A stretch of 64,000 nt of DNA from VXYL01 sp965203685 (GTDB taxonomy: Bacteria > Pseudomonadota > Gammaproteobacteria > Pseudomonadales > Azotimanducaceae): assembly GCA_965203685.1 (NCBI GenBank), contig OZ241908.1, positions 2,480,001 to 2,544,000 of the forward strand, read 5' to 3'. The position numbers and the translations under genes were made by a program. Below are positions 51,219-59,864 of the stretch, piece by piece; within the stretch, counting starts at the first letter, position 1; each line of letters begins with the position of its first letter. Under the pieces are notes generated by a model. That model was not told the origin of the DNA. It ran no database searches and was given only the letters and a program-made list of their open reading frames with translations.

Positions 51219-51947
51219 ATGCGGGAACGGTACGTGCGCTCGGGCGAGGCCCGGCTCTGGACCTGTTCGACGGGGACCGGGACGCCCTTCCTGATGTTCA
51301 ACGGTGGCCCAGGATGCGACGACTACCTCGCGCCGGTCGCCGCCATGATCGACGACCTGTGCGAAGTCATCCGCTTCGAGCCGCGTGGCTGCGGCCGCTC
51401 CGACTGGGACGGCTGTTACGACGTCGAGACCCTCTTCGATGATGCCGAGGCGGTGCGTGCGGCGTACGGCATCGAATCCTGCATCGTCGGCGGACACAGC
51501 TTCGGGCCAAGCGCGGCGCTGGCCTACGCGCTCCGCTACCCAGGCAAGGCGCTTGGCATCGTCGGCATCGCTGGCGGCAACGTGGTCAATGACCGAACTT
51601 GGAGCGCTGCCTACCACCGAAACCTCTCGGACGTCGGCGAGGATCTCGGGGGCGTCGTGTTCACCGCGGACCAGGACGTCAACAAGATCGGCAACCAGAC
51701 CTGGCGGGAATACATCAAGCGCCCCGGCCTGTTCCGGGAGATTGCCGACCTCCCCATCCCTGCGACCTTCATCAACGGCTCCGAAGACATCCGGCCAAGC
51801 TGGCCGACCCGGCAATTGGCGGCCCTGATTCCGAACGGGCGCTACGTCGAGATCGCGGGCGCCGCACACACGGTTTGGCTGACGCACGCCGATGAACTGC
51901 GCACGGCAATGCGCGAGGCGGTCGTACACATCCTTAAAGTGAGGTGA
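51219..51947 (+). CDS. Alpha/beta-hydrolase (proline-iminopeptidase-like)
   Basis: 242 residues. Oxyanion-hole motif NGGPGCDDYL, RFEPRGCGRSD, nucleophile elbow GGHSFGPS, acid in NGSEDIRPSW and catalytic His in GAAHTVWL. The GGPG motif is typical of proline iminopeptidases and related amidases, but the cap domain is short. Divergent from murF. Confidence 0.87.
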   Translation: MRERYVRSGEARLWTCSTGTGTPFLMFNGGPGCDDYLAPVAAMIDDLCEVIRFEPRGCGRSDWDGCYDVETLFDDAEAVRAAYGIESCIVGGHSFGPSAALAYALRYPGKALGIVGIAGGNVVNDRTWSAAYHRNLSDVGEDLGGVVFTADQDVNKIGNQTWREYIKRPGLFREIADLPIPATFINGSEDIRPSWPTRQLAALIPNGRYVEIAGAAHTVWLTHADELRTAMREAVVHILKVR

Positions 51948-51995
51948 CGCGCCGTTGTTTACAATTCGTCGTCCAGTTCTGTTGAGGCGCGTGCC

Positions 51996-53801
51996 ATGTC
52001 CGTCTTCGACGCGTTAAGGGCCGTTTTCGTCGGCATCGCGCGCGCGTTCGCGTTCGCGCGGGTCGCCGTTGCGAACCTGCTGATCCTTGCCATCTTGGTC
52101 CTCGGCATCGTGCTGCTGTTCGCGGGGCCCGACCCCGTCGAGGTGCCGGATGGCGGCGCCTTGGTGATGGCGCCGGGCGGCATGGTCGTCGAGCAGGCTG
52201 GCGCCCAAGATCCACTCTCGCTGCTGACCGGCGGCGTGCAGGGCCAAACAGTGCTCGCGGATCTCCTCGAGGGCATCGAGAAAGCACGCGACGACGACCG
52301 GATCAGCACGCTGGTTCTTGACGTCTCTTCGCTGAGCTACGTGGCGCCGGCCCAACTCGAGGTGATTGGCGCGGCGCTTGAGGCGTTTCGTGGCGACGAG
52401 GGCAAGACGATCATCGCCAAGAGTCGGTTCTACGGTCGCGACCAGTACTACCTCGCAAGCTTCGCCGACGAGATCTACGTGCATCCCATGGGCGACGTCA
52501 TGCCGACCGGCTACGGGATGTTCCGCAACTACTACCAGGGCCTTTTCGACCTACTCGATGTCAACGTGCACGTGTTCCGCGTCGGTACCTACAAGGAGTT
52601 CGTCGAGCCTTATACGCGCACTGACATGTCGCCCGCGGCCAGGGAAGCCAACCAAGCTCTCGTGGACAGCCTGTGGACGCGGTACGTGAACCGGGTCGCC
52701 GAGAACCGTGGCATCGAACCCAGTGCCCTCATGGACTACGTCGGCCGCTACGACGAGTTGCTCACGGCTGTGGGCGGCAATGCAGCGAAACTCGCCCTGC
52801 AGCAAGGTCTCGTCGACGGCATCATGGTGAACCAGGAAGTGACCGAACGCCTCCAGGGGGTCGTCGGCAAAGAGGGGGAGTCCTATCGCCGCGTTGCGTT
52901 CGGCGACTACGTGCAGCCTCGCATCCCGCCGCTGTTCGGGGACGTCATCGGCGTCATCTCTGCGACGGGCCCGATCGTCATGGGCGAAGCGCCGCGTGGC
53001 ACGATCGGCGCCAAGACCATGACCGGACTGCTCCGCCAAGCGCGCGACGACGACGCGGTCAAGGCGGTCGTCCTGCGGATCGACTCGGGCGGCGGCAGCG
53101 CATTGGCATCCGAGGTCATCCGTCGCGAAGTCGTCCGTCTGCAAGAGGCCGGCAAGCCGGTGATCGCATCGATGGCGGGAACGGCCGCGTCCGGCGGCTA
53201 TTGGATCGCCGCCACCGCCGACGAGATCTGGGCGGCGCCGACGACGATCACCGGGTCGATCGGCATCTTTGGACTCGTACCGACGTTCGAAGAGACCTTG
53301 GGGCGCGTTGGAGTGACGTACGACGGCGTGCGCACCGGGCCGCTCGTGGGCGACTCGGTGACCGGGGGGATCAGCGACGCCATGGCGCGCGTCATGCAGG
53401 CCACGGTCGATTACGGCTATCGCCAATTCATCGATCTTGTGGCAAGCGGCAGGGACATGACGACCGAGGAGGTCGAGGCGGTCGCCGAAGGCCGCGTCTG
53501 GACCGGCGAGCGCGCCCACGAACATGGCCTCGTCGACCACTTGGGCCATCTTGCCGATGCCGTCGACAGCGCGGCGGCCCTCGCCGACGTCGAGCGCTTC
53601 AAAGTGCGTTACATCGAGGAGCCCCTGTCACCGCAGGAGATGTTGCTGCAACAGGCGATGGACAACCTCGGCCTGGCGAAGAGCACGGACCATTCACCCG
53701 GCGTAGTGGACCGCCTGGCCAAACAGTTGCAGCCGATCGTCGCCTTCAATGACCCGCGCCACGTCTATGCCCTCTGCGAGGCCTGCAGCCTCGAGGACTA
53801 A
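51996..53801 (+). CDS. sppA: Signal peptide peptidase SppA, 67K type
   Basis: 601 residues, two tandem SppA repeats as in E. coli. Membrane anchor (VANLLILAILVLGIVLLF, ~28-45); catalytic Lys in VGTYKEFVEPYTR; catalytic Ser in GTAASGGYWIAA; C-terminal GRVWTGERAHEHGLVDHLG. Periplasmic-facing serine-lysine protease that degrades cleaved signal peptides. A TTGTTTACAAT stretch upstream and GAGG at -9 may be promoter and ribosome site. Confidence 0.94.
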   Translation: MSVFDALRAVFVGIARAFAFARVAVANLLILAILVLGIVLLFAGPDPVEVPDGGALVMAPGGMVVEQAGAQDPLSLLTGGVQGQTVLADLLEGIEKARDDDRISTLVLDVSSLSYVAPAQLEVIGAALEAFRGDEGKTIIAKSRFYGRDQYYLASFADEIYVHPMGDVMPTGYGMFRNYYQGLFDLLDVNVHVFRVGTYKEFVEPYTRTDMSPAAREANQALVDSLWTRYVNRVAENRGIEPSALMDYVGRYDELLTAVGGNAAKLALQQGLVDGIMVNQEVTERLQGVVGKEGESYRRVAFGDYVQPRIPPLFGDVIGVISATGPIVMGEAPRGTIGAKTMTGLLRQARDDDAVKAVVLRIDSGGGSALASEVIRREVVRLQEAGKPVIASMAGTAASGGYWIAATADEIWAAPTTITGSIGIFGLVPTFEETLGRVGVTYDGVRTGPLVGDSVTGGISDAMARVMQATVDYGYRQFIDLVASGRDMTTEEVEAVAEGRVWTGERAHEHGLVDHLGHLADAVDSAAALADVERFKVRYIEEPLSPQEMLLQQAMDNLGLAKSTDHSPGVVDRLAKQLQPIVAFNDPRHVYALCEACSLED

Positions 53802-53812
53802 GCGCTGGGTAC

Positions 53813-53830
53813 GCGGGCCTCTCGGCCCGC
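53813..53830 (+). terminator. GC hairpin after sppA
   Basis: GCGGGCC-TCTC-GGCCCGC, a perfect 7-bp stem 11 bp past the sppA stop. No T-run, so it may be a repeat element rather than a terminator; a truncated relative (same TGGGTACGCGGGCCTC lead) occurs at 61356-61371. Confidence 0.5.
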
Positions 53831-53850
53831 AATGGACCTGGTGCCAGGCC

Positions 53851-53874
53851 GGAATGCGGACGAGGACGTCCGCG
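53851..53874. repeat. Palindromic intergenic repeat, copy B
   Basis: Core GCGGACGAGGACGTCCGC with GGAAT before and G after; 24 of 24 bases shared with copy A at 39251. Lies between the convergent sppA and AGCS genes, directly after the GC hairpin. Confidence 0.75.
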
Positions 53875-53892
53875 CACCGCCTAGCCCTGTGT

Positions 53893-55593
53893 TCAGTCGT
53901 TGGTTGAGTCGACGCCGCGCCAGTAGTCGCGCACGGTGGTCTTCATTTCGCGTGCTAGCAGCATGATTCCGAACAGGTTGGGGAGCGCCATCAGCGCCAG
54001 CGTGACGGCCGAGACGAGCCAAACGAGGGAGGTGTCGACCACGGTCGCTAGGAAGAACGCGGCCACGTAGAGCAGCCGGTACGGCAGCACGGCCGCGGTG
54101 GAGCCGCCGAACAGGTAGGTGACGGCGCGGTCGCCGTAGTAGGACCAAGCGACCGCGGTACTGAACGCGAACAGCACCAGTCCCAGCGTGACGGCGTACT
54201 GGCCGTAGTCGCCGAGGAAGCTCTGCTTGAAGGCCTCCGCCGTCAGTGGCACGGAGTGCAGGAGCGACTTCCCATGCATGGCGACGTCGTCGACCAGCAC
54301 ACCATCCGCAAAGGTGATCTCACCCGAGTACGGCTCGCCGTCGGCTAAGAAGACGACATCCTCTGCCACCGAGCGATTGTGGAGCACCGTCACCCCAGCG
54401 TGCTCCAGGCGGCCGGCCACCACCTCGAACGTGCCGTTCGCCCGGTCGAGGGGCGCACGGCCGTGCAGATGGTCGAACAGGATCTTCACGTCCGCCGGGT
54501 TGTCGTCGGTGTAGACGCCGGCGATGAAATCGGTGTCGAAGGCCTGGAACTCGTTGTCGAACTTCTCCTTCCAGACCCCGGACGACAGGATCACGAGGCC
54601 GGTCAGCGTGCAGATGATGAGCGTGTCGATGAACGGCTCGAGCAGCGACACCATGCCCTCGGAGACGGGTTCGTCGCCGCGCGCGGCCGCGTGGGCGATC
54701 GGTGCCGAGCCCTGCCCCGCTTCGTTGGAGAACAGGCCGCGATTCACGCCGCGGTTGAAGGCATACGCGAAGCTCGCGCCAAGGAACCCGCCGCCCGCAG
54801 CCGAGCCCGTGAACGCATCGCGAAACACGGCCAGGAAGGACGGCACGACCTGATCGAGATTCGTGCCGATCACGGCGAAGGCGCCGACGGTGTAAAGCAC
54901 GCCCATCACCGGCACGATCGTCGAGGCCACCCGCGCGATCCACTTGATTCCGCCGATGATGACCAGGAACAGCACCGTCGCGAGCACGGCGCCGCTCACC
55001 CAGGTCGGGATGCCGAACGAAGCGTTCAGCCCGGATGCCATGTTGTTGCTCTGTGGCATGTTGCCGGAGCCGAGAGTGCTCAAGACGGTGGCGATGGCGA
55101 AGAACACCGCCAGCCACTTGCCGAAGCGTAAGATCCGGTCGCTGCCGAGGTGGAGATCCAGCGGCAAGGCGCGCTCCATGAAGTACATGGGTCCACCCGC
55201 GATCCGGCCCTGGTCGTCCTTGACGCGGTACTTGTGGGAAATCGTGACCTCGACGAACTTCGTGGTCATGCCGACAAAGGCGGTGGCCCACATCCAGAAC
55301 AGCGCGGCCGGCCCGCCAAGGGAGATCGCGAGTGCGACGCCGCCGATGTTGCCCGTGCCGACGGTGCCCGAGAGGGCCGTAGACAACGCCTGGAAGTGGG
55401 ACGTGTCGCCCTCGGCATCCGGGCGCGTATGTCGACCGGAGAGAATTCCCCATGCCCGCTTGAAATAGCGAATCTGCGGAAACCCCAGGTACAGCGTGAA
55501 GAAAAGGCCCACCATAAGCAGCAGCCACGGGAAGTAGACCGCTGCACCCAAGAGCCCGTCGAGGGTGTGCAGGAAGCCCTCGAAGGCGGCCAT
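53893..55593 (-). CDS. AGCS-family sodium/alanine(glycine) symporter with extra soluble insert
   Basis: 566 residues, about 100 longer than usual. AGCS signatures: GTVGTGNIGGVALAISLGGP (~76-95), GPMYFMERAL, GSGNMPQSNNMA, and RGLFSNEAGQGSAPIAHAAA. The excess is a hydrophilic block at ~345-448 (KEKFDNEFQAFDTDF through DDVAMHGKSLLHS) between two membrane helices, replacing the short loop normally there. The transport core after it (VLFAFSTAVAWSYYGDRA) is normal. Imports alanine or glycine with Na+. Confidence 0.9.
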   Translation of the reverse strand: MAAFEGFLHTLDGLLGAAVYFPWLLLMVGLFFTLYLGFPQIRYFKRAWGILSGRHTRPDAEGDTSHFQALSTALSGTVGTGNIGGVALAISLGGPAALFWMWATAFVGMTTKFVEVTISHKYRVKDDQGRIAGGPMYFMERALPLDLHLGSDRILRFGKWLAVFFAIATVLSTLGSGNMPQSNNMASGLNASFGIPTWVSGAVLATVLFLVIIGGIKWIARVASTIVPVMGVLYTVGAFAVIGTNLDQVVPSFLAVFRDAFTGSAAGGGFLGASFAYAFNRGVNRGLFSNEAGQGSAPIAHAAARGDEPVSEGMVSLLEPFIDTLIICTLTGLVILSSGVWKEKFDNEFQAFDTDFIAGVYTDDNPADVKILFDHLHGRAPLDRANGTFEVVAGRLEHAGVTVLHNRSVAEDVVFLADGEPYSGEITFADGVLVDDVAMHGKSLLHSVPLTAEAFKQSFLGDYGQYAVTLGLVLFAFSTAVAWSYYGDRAVTYLFGGSTAAVLPYRLLYVAAFFLATVVDTSLVWLVSAVTLALMALPNLFGIMLLAREMKTTVRDYWRGVDSTND

Positions 55594-55618
55594 GGTCTCC
55601 CTCCCCTACTGCTCTGAG

Positions 55619-57013
55619 CTACGGTGCGCCGAACAGCGCTTCGTGCATCACGGCGTGCAGTTCGTGCTGGTCCATGACCCCGCCAATGCGGCCCGCGTTG
55701 ACACCGTAGGCATACGCCGGAACATCCTCGCCGGCATGGGTCTCCGCGGCCATCGGATGCGTGGCGGTCTGACGGTAGTTCGGGTCGGTCGGCTCAAGTT
55801 CCTCGGCGCCGCGCTCGGCACCCGGGCCGTTGGCATAGCCCAGCGTTGTATAAGGCATGCCGGAAGCGTCCGTTAGCGCCTCCCCCGCCGCGTCGGCCGC
55901 AAAGCCGAGGATCGGATTGCCGCGGGCCGGGTAGCCCGAGATGGTCAGCGTATGGCTGTGGTCGGCGGTCACGATGATCAGCGTATCGGCGGGGTCCGTC
56001 ATCGCGAGCGCGACGGCGACCGCGTCCGAGAACGCCACCGTGTCCGTCAAGGCCCGGTAGGCATTGCCGGCGTGGTGGGCGTGGTCGATGCGCCCGGCTT
56101 CTACGACCAGGAAGTAGCCGGGACCACCGGTGAGCCGTTCGATGGCGAAGCGCGTCATGTCCGCCAACGCCGGCTCTCCCCCCGAGTCGTTTTCGCGATC
56201 GGCCTCGTGTTCCATGTGCGAGACCTCGAACAAGCCGATGACCTGGCCCTCGGACGGAAGTGCGCTGAACCCAGCCTGGTCGTAAACGAAGCGCCGCGTG
56301 TCGTCACTGGCGAGCCATTCCTCAACGAGGTTGCGGCCGTCCTGGCGATAGCCGGTGAGACCGTCGTCCTCCGGATCCGCAGCGGTCGCGGGCAGGAACA
56401 TCGCACGCCCGCCGCCGAGCACGATGTCGACGCCATCGCCATAGGGGAACTCGATCAGTTGACGAGCGATGTCCTTGCAGGCCGCGCGCGCGTCCTCGGG
56501 GACCGCGGCGTCGAGTTCCCAATTGCGGTCGGGCGCATGGGCGTAGGCGGCCGCCGGGGTGGCATGGGTGATGCGCGCCGTCGACACGAGCCCGGTCTTC
56601 AAGCCTTGCTGCTCAGCCTCCTCGAGCAACGTGGTCAGGACGTTGCCCTCGGATGCGGCGCAGTCCCCGCGGGGTGCCGCCGGACCAATGCTCAACACGC
56701 CGGCCCGCGCCTTGTGCCCTGTGACGAGCGCGGTCATCGTGCCCGCCGAGTCCGGCACCTGGGCGTCGACGTTGTAGGTCTTGACCAATGCGAGGTGCGG
56801 GAACTCCTCGAACGACAGGTAGCCCTCCTCCCCGGGTTCGCCGCGTTGCTGGCCCGCGAAGATGCGCGCTGCGGTCACTGTCGACACACCCATGCCATCG
56901 CCGACGAAGAGAACGACGTTGCGGATGCCGTCACCAGACGTGCCGCCCGCCTGCGTCGCGAAGGTTGCCACACAAATCGTGGCAAGAGTCAGTTTCAACC
57001 TATTGTTTTCCAT
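55619..57013 (-). CDS. Alkaline phosphatase (PhoA-type)
   Basis: 464 residues from the ATG at 57013; upstream in-frame residues overlap the gor gene and spoil the signal peptide. Signal peptide (LTLATICVATFATQAGG), metal-binding VVLFVGDGMG, nucleophile Ser in VPDSAGTMTALVTG, GRIDHAHHAGNAY, and VTADHSHTLTISG; the distal His lies in ETHAGEDVPAYAYG. Periplasmic phosphomonoesterase. Starts 4 bp past the glutathione reductase stop, so they are likely co-transcribed; no Pho box was looked for beyond this. Confidence 0.93.
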   Translation of the reverse strand: MENNRLKLTLATICVATFATQAGGTSGDGIRNVVLFVGDGMGVSTVTAARIFAGQQRGEPGEEGYLSFEEFPHLALVKTYNVDAQVPDSAGTMTALVTGHKARAGVLSIGPAAPRGDCAASEGNVLTTLLEEAEQQGLKTGLVSTARITHATPAAAYAHAPDRNWELDAAVPEDARAACKDIARQLIEFPYGDGVDIVLGGGRAMFLPATAADPEDDGLTGYRQDGRNLVEEWLASDDTRRFVYDQAGFSALPSEGQVIGLFEVSHMEHEADRENDSGGEPALADMTRFAIERLTGGPGYFLVVEAGRIDHAHHAGNAYRALTDTVAFSDAVAVALAMTDPADTLIIVTADHSHTLTISGYPARGNPILGFAADAAGEALTDASGMPYTTLGYANGPGAERGAEELEPTDPNYRQTATHPMAAETHAGEDVPAYAYGVNAGRIGGVMDQHELHAVMHEALFGAP

Positions 57014-57017
57014 CGGT

Positions 57018-58370
57018 CTACCTTGCTGTCTCGCGCATCGTGACAAACTCTTCGGCCGCCGTCGGATGGATGCCAATCGTGGCATCGAAGTGGGCCTTGG
57101 TCGCACCGGCCGTGATGGCGACACTCAAGCCCTGGATGATCTCGCCAGCGTCCGGGCCGCACATGTGCGCAGCCACCACCCGATCGTCGTCTGCGTTGAC
57201 CAGCAGTTTCATCAGCGTGCGTTCGGACCGGCCCGAGAGCGTGTGCTTCATCGGCTTGAACGCCGACTCGTAGACCGAGAGGTTCGGGTAGCGCTGCCGC
57301 GCCTCCTCTTCGGTGGGGCCGACCGTTCCGATATTGGGCTGGCAAAAGATCGCCGTCGGCACGTTGGCGTAGTCGATGCGGCGCTGTTCCCCCTTGAACA
57401 GGTTGTGCGCGATGCACATCCCCTCGGCAATGGCGACGGGGGTCAATTGCATCCGGTCGATGACGTCCCCGATAGCGTAGATGTTGGGCACGTTGGTCCG
57501 GTAGGCATCGTCAACGACGATGGCGCCGCTCTCGGCCAATGCAACGCCCGCAGCCTCGAGCCCGATCCCGGCGGTCGCTGGCCGCCGGCCCGTGGCAACA
57601 AGCACGAGGTCGACGCCGAGGCTGGTCCCGTCGTCGAATCGGCACCGCTTCGCGCCGTTGACGCGCTCGATGGACTCGATGCGCTTCGACGTGGCCACGG
57701 TCACGCCCTTGGCCGTAATCTCGTCGAGAACAAACCGGCGGATCCCTTCGTCGAAACCGCGCAGGAACAACTCGCCACGGTAGGCGAGCGTTGCCTCGGC
57801 CCCGAGGCCGGCGAAGATCCCGGCGAATTCCACGGCGATGTAGCCGCCGCCGAGAATCAGCACCCGTTCCGGAAACTCAGGGAGATAGAACGCCTCGTTG
57901 GACGTGATGGTCTCGTCCCGCCCGGGGAAGTCGGGCACGCTGGGCCAACTGCCGGTCGCGACCAGGATGTCCCGTGCCGTCACCGTCGATCCTGCGACGC
58001 GAATCGTGTGTGCGTCTTCGAGCACCGCCCGGGCCTCGAGAATGTCCACCCCCGCGTTGGTGAGCAGGCCGCGGTAGACGCCGTTCAGGCGCTCGATCTC
58101 GCGCGTCTTGTTGTCGCGCAGGGTCGGCCAGTCGAACTGCGCGCCGTTGCCCTGCCAGCCGTACCCCGCGGCATCCTCGAAGTCCTCGGCGAAGTGCGCG
58201 CCGTAGACGAAAAGCTTCTTCGGCACGCAGCCGACGTTGACGCAGGTGCCGCCGAGATAGCGTTCCTCGGCGACCGCGACACGGGCACCGAACGATGCCG
58301 ACATGCGCGCGGCGCGGACGCCCCCGGAGCCTGCGCCAATGACGAAAAGGTCGTAGTCGTATTGAGCCAT
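57018..58370 (-). CDS. gor: Glutathione-disulfide reductase
   Basis: 450 residues from the ATG at 58370. FAD motif FVIGAGSGGVRAARM, redox-active disulfide GGTCVNVGCVPKK, NADPH-binding ILGGGYIAVEFAGIFAGLG with the downstream Arg (YRGELFLRGFD), central YAIGDVIDRMQLTPVAI and C-terminal interface GIHPTAAEEFVTM. Reduces oxidised glutathione with NADPH. Divergent from ugd. Confidence 0.93.
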   Translation of the reverse strand: MAQYDYDLFVIGAGSGGVRAARMSASFGARVAVAEERYLGGTCVNVGCVPKKLFVYGAHFAEDFEDAAGYGWQGNGAQFDWPTLRDNKTREIERLNGVYRGLLTNAGVDILEARAVLEDAHTIRVAGSTVTARDILVATGSWPSVPDFPGRDETITSNEAFYLPEFPERVLILGGGYIAVEFAGIFAGLGAEATLAYRGELFLRGFDEGIRRFVLDEITAKGVTVATSKRIESIERVNGAKRCRFDDGTSLGVDLVLVATGRRPATAGIGLEAAGVALAESGAIVVDDAYRTNVPNIYAIGDVIDRMQLTPVAIAEGMCIAHNLFKGEQRRIDYANVPTAIFCQPNIGTVGPTEEEARQRYPNLSVYESAFKPMKHTLSGRSERTLMKLLVNADDDRVVAAHMCGPDAGEIIQGLSVAITAGATKAHFDATIGIHPTAAEEFVTMRETAR

Positions 58371-58468
58371 GGATCGGACGGCGACTCCGCAGTTGGTTGC
58401 CGAACAGTCTACCGACTTCCGAGCGGCTACAATCCAACGCACACCACTGTCGCCGTCGCCCGGTTTCC

Positions 58469-59827
58469 ATGAACATCACGATCTTCGGCACCGGCTATGT
58501 CGGGCTTGTAACGGGCGCCTGCTTCGCGGAGATGGGCAACCAGGTCGTCTGCGTCGATGTGGACGAGGCCAAGGTCGCCGGCCTGAAGCGCGGCGTCGTG
58601 CCGATCTACGAGCCAGGACTGACCGCGCTGGTGGCCAGCAACACCGATGCCGGTCGGTTGCGTTTCACCACGAATGCCGCCCTCGGCGTCGACCACGCCG
58701 AGATCAACTTCGTCGCCGTCGGCACACCCTCCGATGAAGACGGTTCCGCCGACTTGGGCCACGTCCTGGATGCAGGCCAGATGATCGGGACCCACATGAC
58801 CAGGGCGAGCGTCGTGGTGACGAAGTCAACCGTACCGGTCGGGGCGGCCGATCGCCTCCGTGCATGCATCGCGAACGCATTGGCGGAGCGCGGTGCCGAC
58901 ATCCATTTCGCGGTGCTATCCAACCCCGAATTCCTGAAGGAAGGAGCCGCGGTCAACGACTTCATGAAGCCCGACCGCATCGTCATCGGTAGCGACCCGG
59001 AGCTTGAGTTCGACGCGCACGCCGCGCAGCGTCTCGAACGCCTGTACGCGCCCTTCAACCGCAACCACGACAAGGTTCTGCACATGGACGTGCGCTCGGC
59101 GGAACTCACCAAGTACGCCGCGAACGTCATGCTCGCCACCAAGATCAGCCTGATGAACGAGGTCGCCAATCTCGCCGACCGCCTCGGCGCGGACATCGAG
59201 GCCGTACGCCAAGGTATCGGTGCCGATCCGCGGATCGGCTACCACTTCATCTACCCTGGTTGCGGCTACGGCGGCTCGTGCTTCCCCAAGGATGTCCGTG
59301 CGCTCATCCACATGGGCCAGGACGTTGGATACGACGCCGAGATCACGCGCGGCGTGGCAGCCGTCAACGAGCGCCAGAAGTCGCTCTTGGTCGACAAGAT
59401 GGTCGACTACTTCGGTGGTCTGCGCGACAAGACCATCGCGCTGTGGGGCCTCGCGTTCAAGCCCAACACGGACGACATGCGCGAGGCGCCGAGCCAAGCC
59501 GTGATGGCAGCGATTTGGGCCGCGGGCGGCCGCGTACGCGCGTACGACCCGCAGGCCCTAGGCGAAGCTGGCCGGCTGTTTGGCGAACGGGCGGACCTGG
59601 TGCTGTGCGGGACGCCGCAGGAGGCGCTACAGGACGCGGACGCGCTGGCCGTGGTCACCGAGTGGAACGAATTCCGCAGCCCGGACTTCGACGCCGTCAA
59701 GGCCGCGTTGCGCCAACCGGTCGTGTTCGACGGTCGCAACCTCTACGATCCCGGGATGCTTCGCGAACGTGGTTTCGACCACATCGCCATCGGCCGCGGC
59801 TTGCGTCGTCATGCTGCGCACGGCTAA
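58469..59827 (+). CDS. ugd: UDP-glucose 6-dehydrogenase
   Basis: 452 residues from the ATG at 58469 (MNITIFGTGYVGLVTGACFA); longer readings overlap gor. Signatures: VVTKSTVPVGAADRL, SNPEFLKEGAAVNDFMKPDR, ELTKYAANVMLATKISLMNE and the catalytic Cys in PGCGYGGSCFPKD; C-terminal WGLAFKPNTDDMREAPS. Oxidises UDP-glucose to UDP-glucuronate for polysaccharide or LPS synthesis. No glycosyltransferase genes are nearby. Confidence 0.94.
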   Translation: MNITIFGTGYVGLVTGACFAEMGNQVVCVDVDEAKVAGLKRGVVPIYEPGLTALVASNTDAGRLRFTTNAALGVDHAEINFVAVGTPSDEDGSADLGHVLDAGQMIGTHMTRASVVVTKSTVPVGAADRLRACIANALAERGADIHFAVLSNPEFLKEGAAVNDFMKPDRIVIGSDPELEFDAHAAQRLERLYAPFNRNHDKVLHMDVRSAELTKYAANVMLATKISLMNEVANLADRLGADIEAVRQGIGADPRIGYHFIYPGCGYGGSCFPKDVRALIHMGQDVGYDAEITRGVAAVNERQKSLLVDKMVDYFGGLRDKTIALWGLAFKPNTDDMREAPSQAVMAAIWAAGGRVRAYDPQALGEAGRLFGERADLVLCGTPQEALQDADALAVVTEWNEFRSPDFDAVKAALRQPVVFDGRNLYDPGMLRERGFDHIAIGRGLRRHAAHG

Positions 59828-59840
59828 GCGGATCGACGGA

Positions 59841-59864
59841 GGGATGCGGACGTGGACGTCCGCG
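59841..59864. repeat. Palindromic repeat, copy C, overlapping a gene start
   Basis: GCGGACGTGGACGTCCGC with GGGAT before and G after, two differences from copies A and B. The ATG at 59844 and the next six codons of the following gene lie inside it. Confidence 0.7.
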
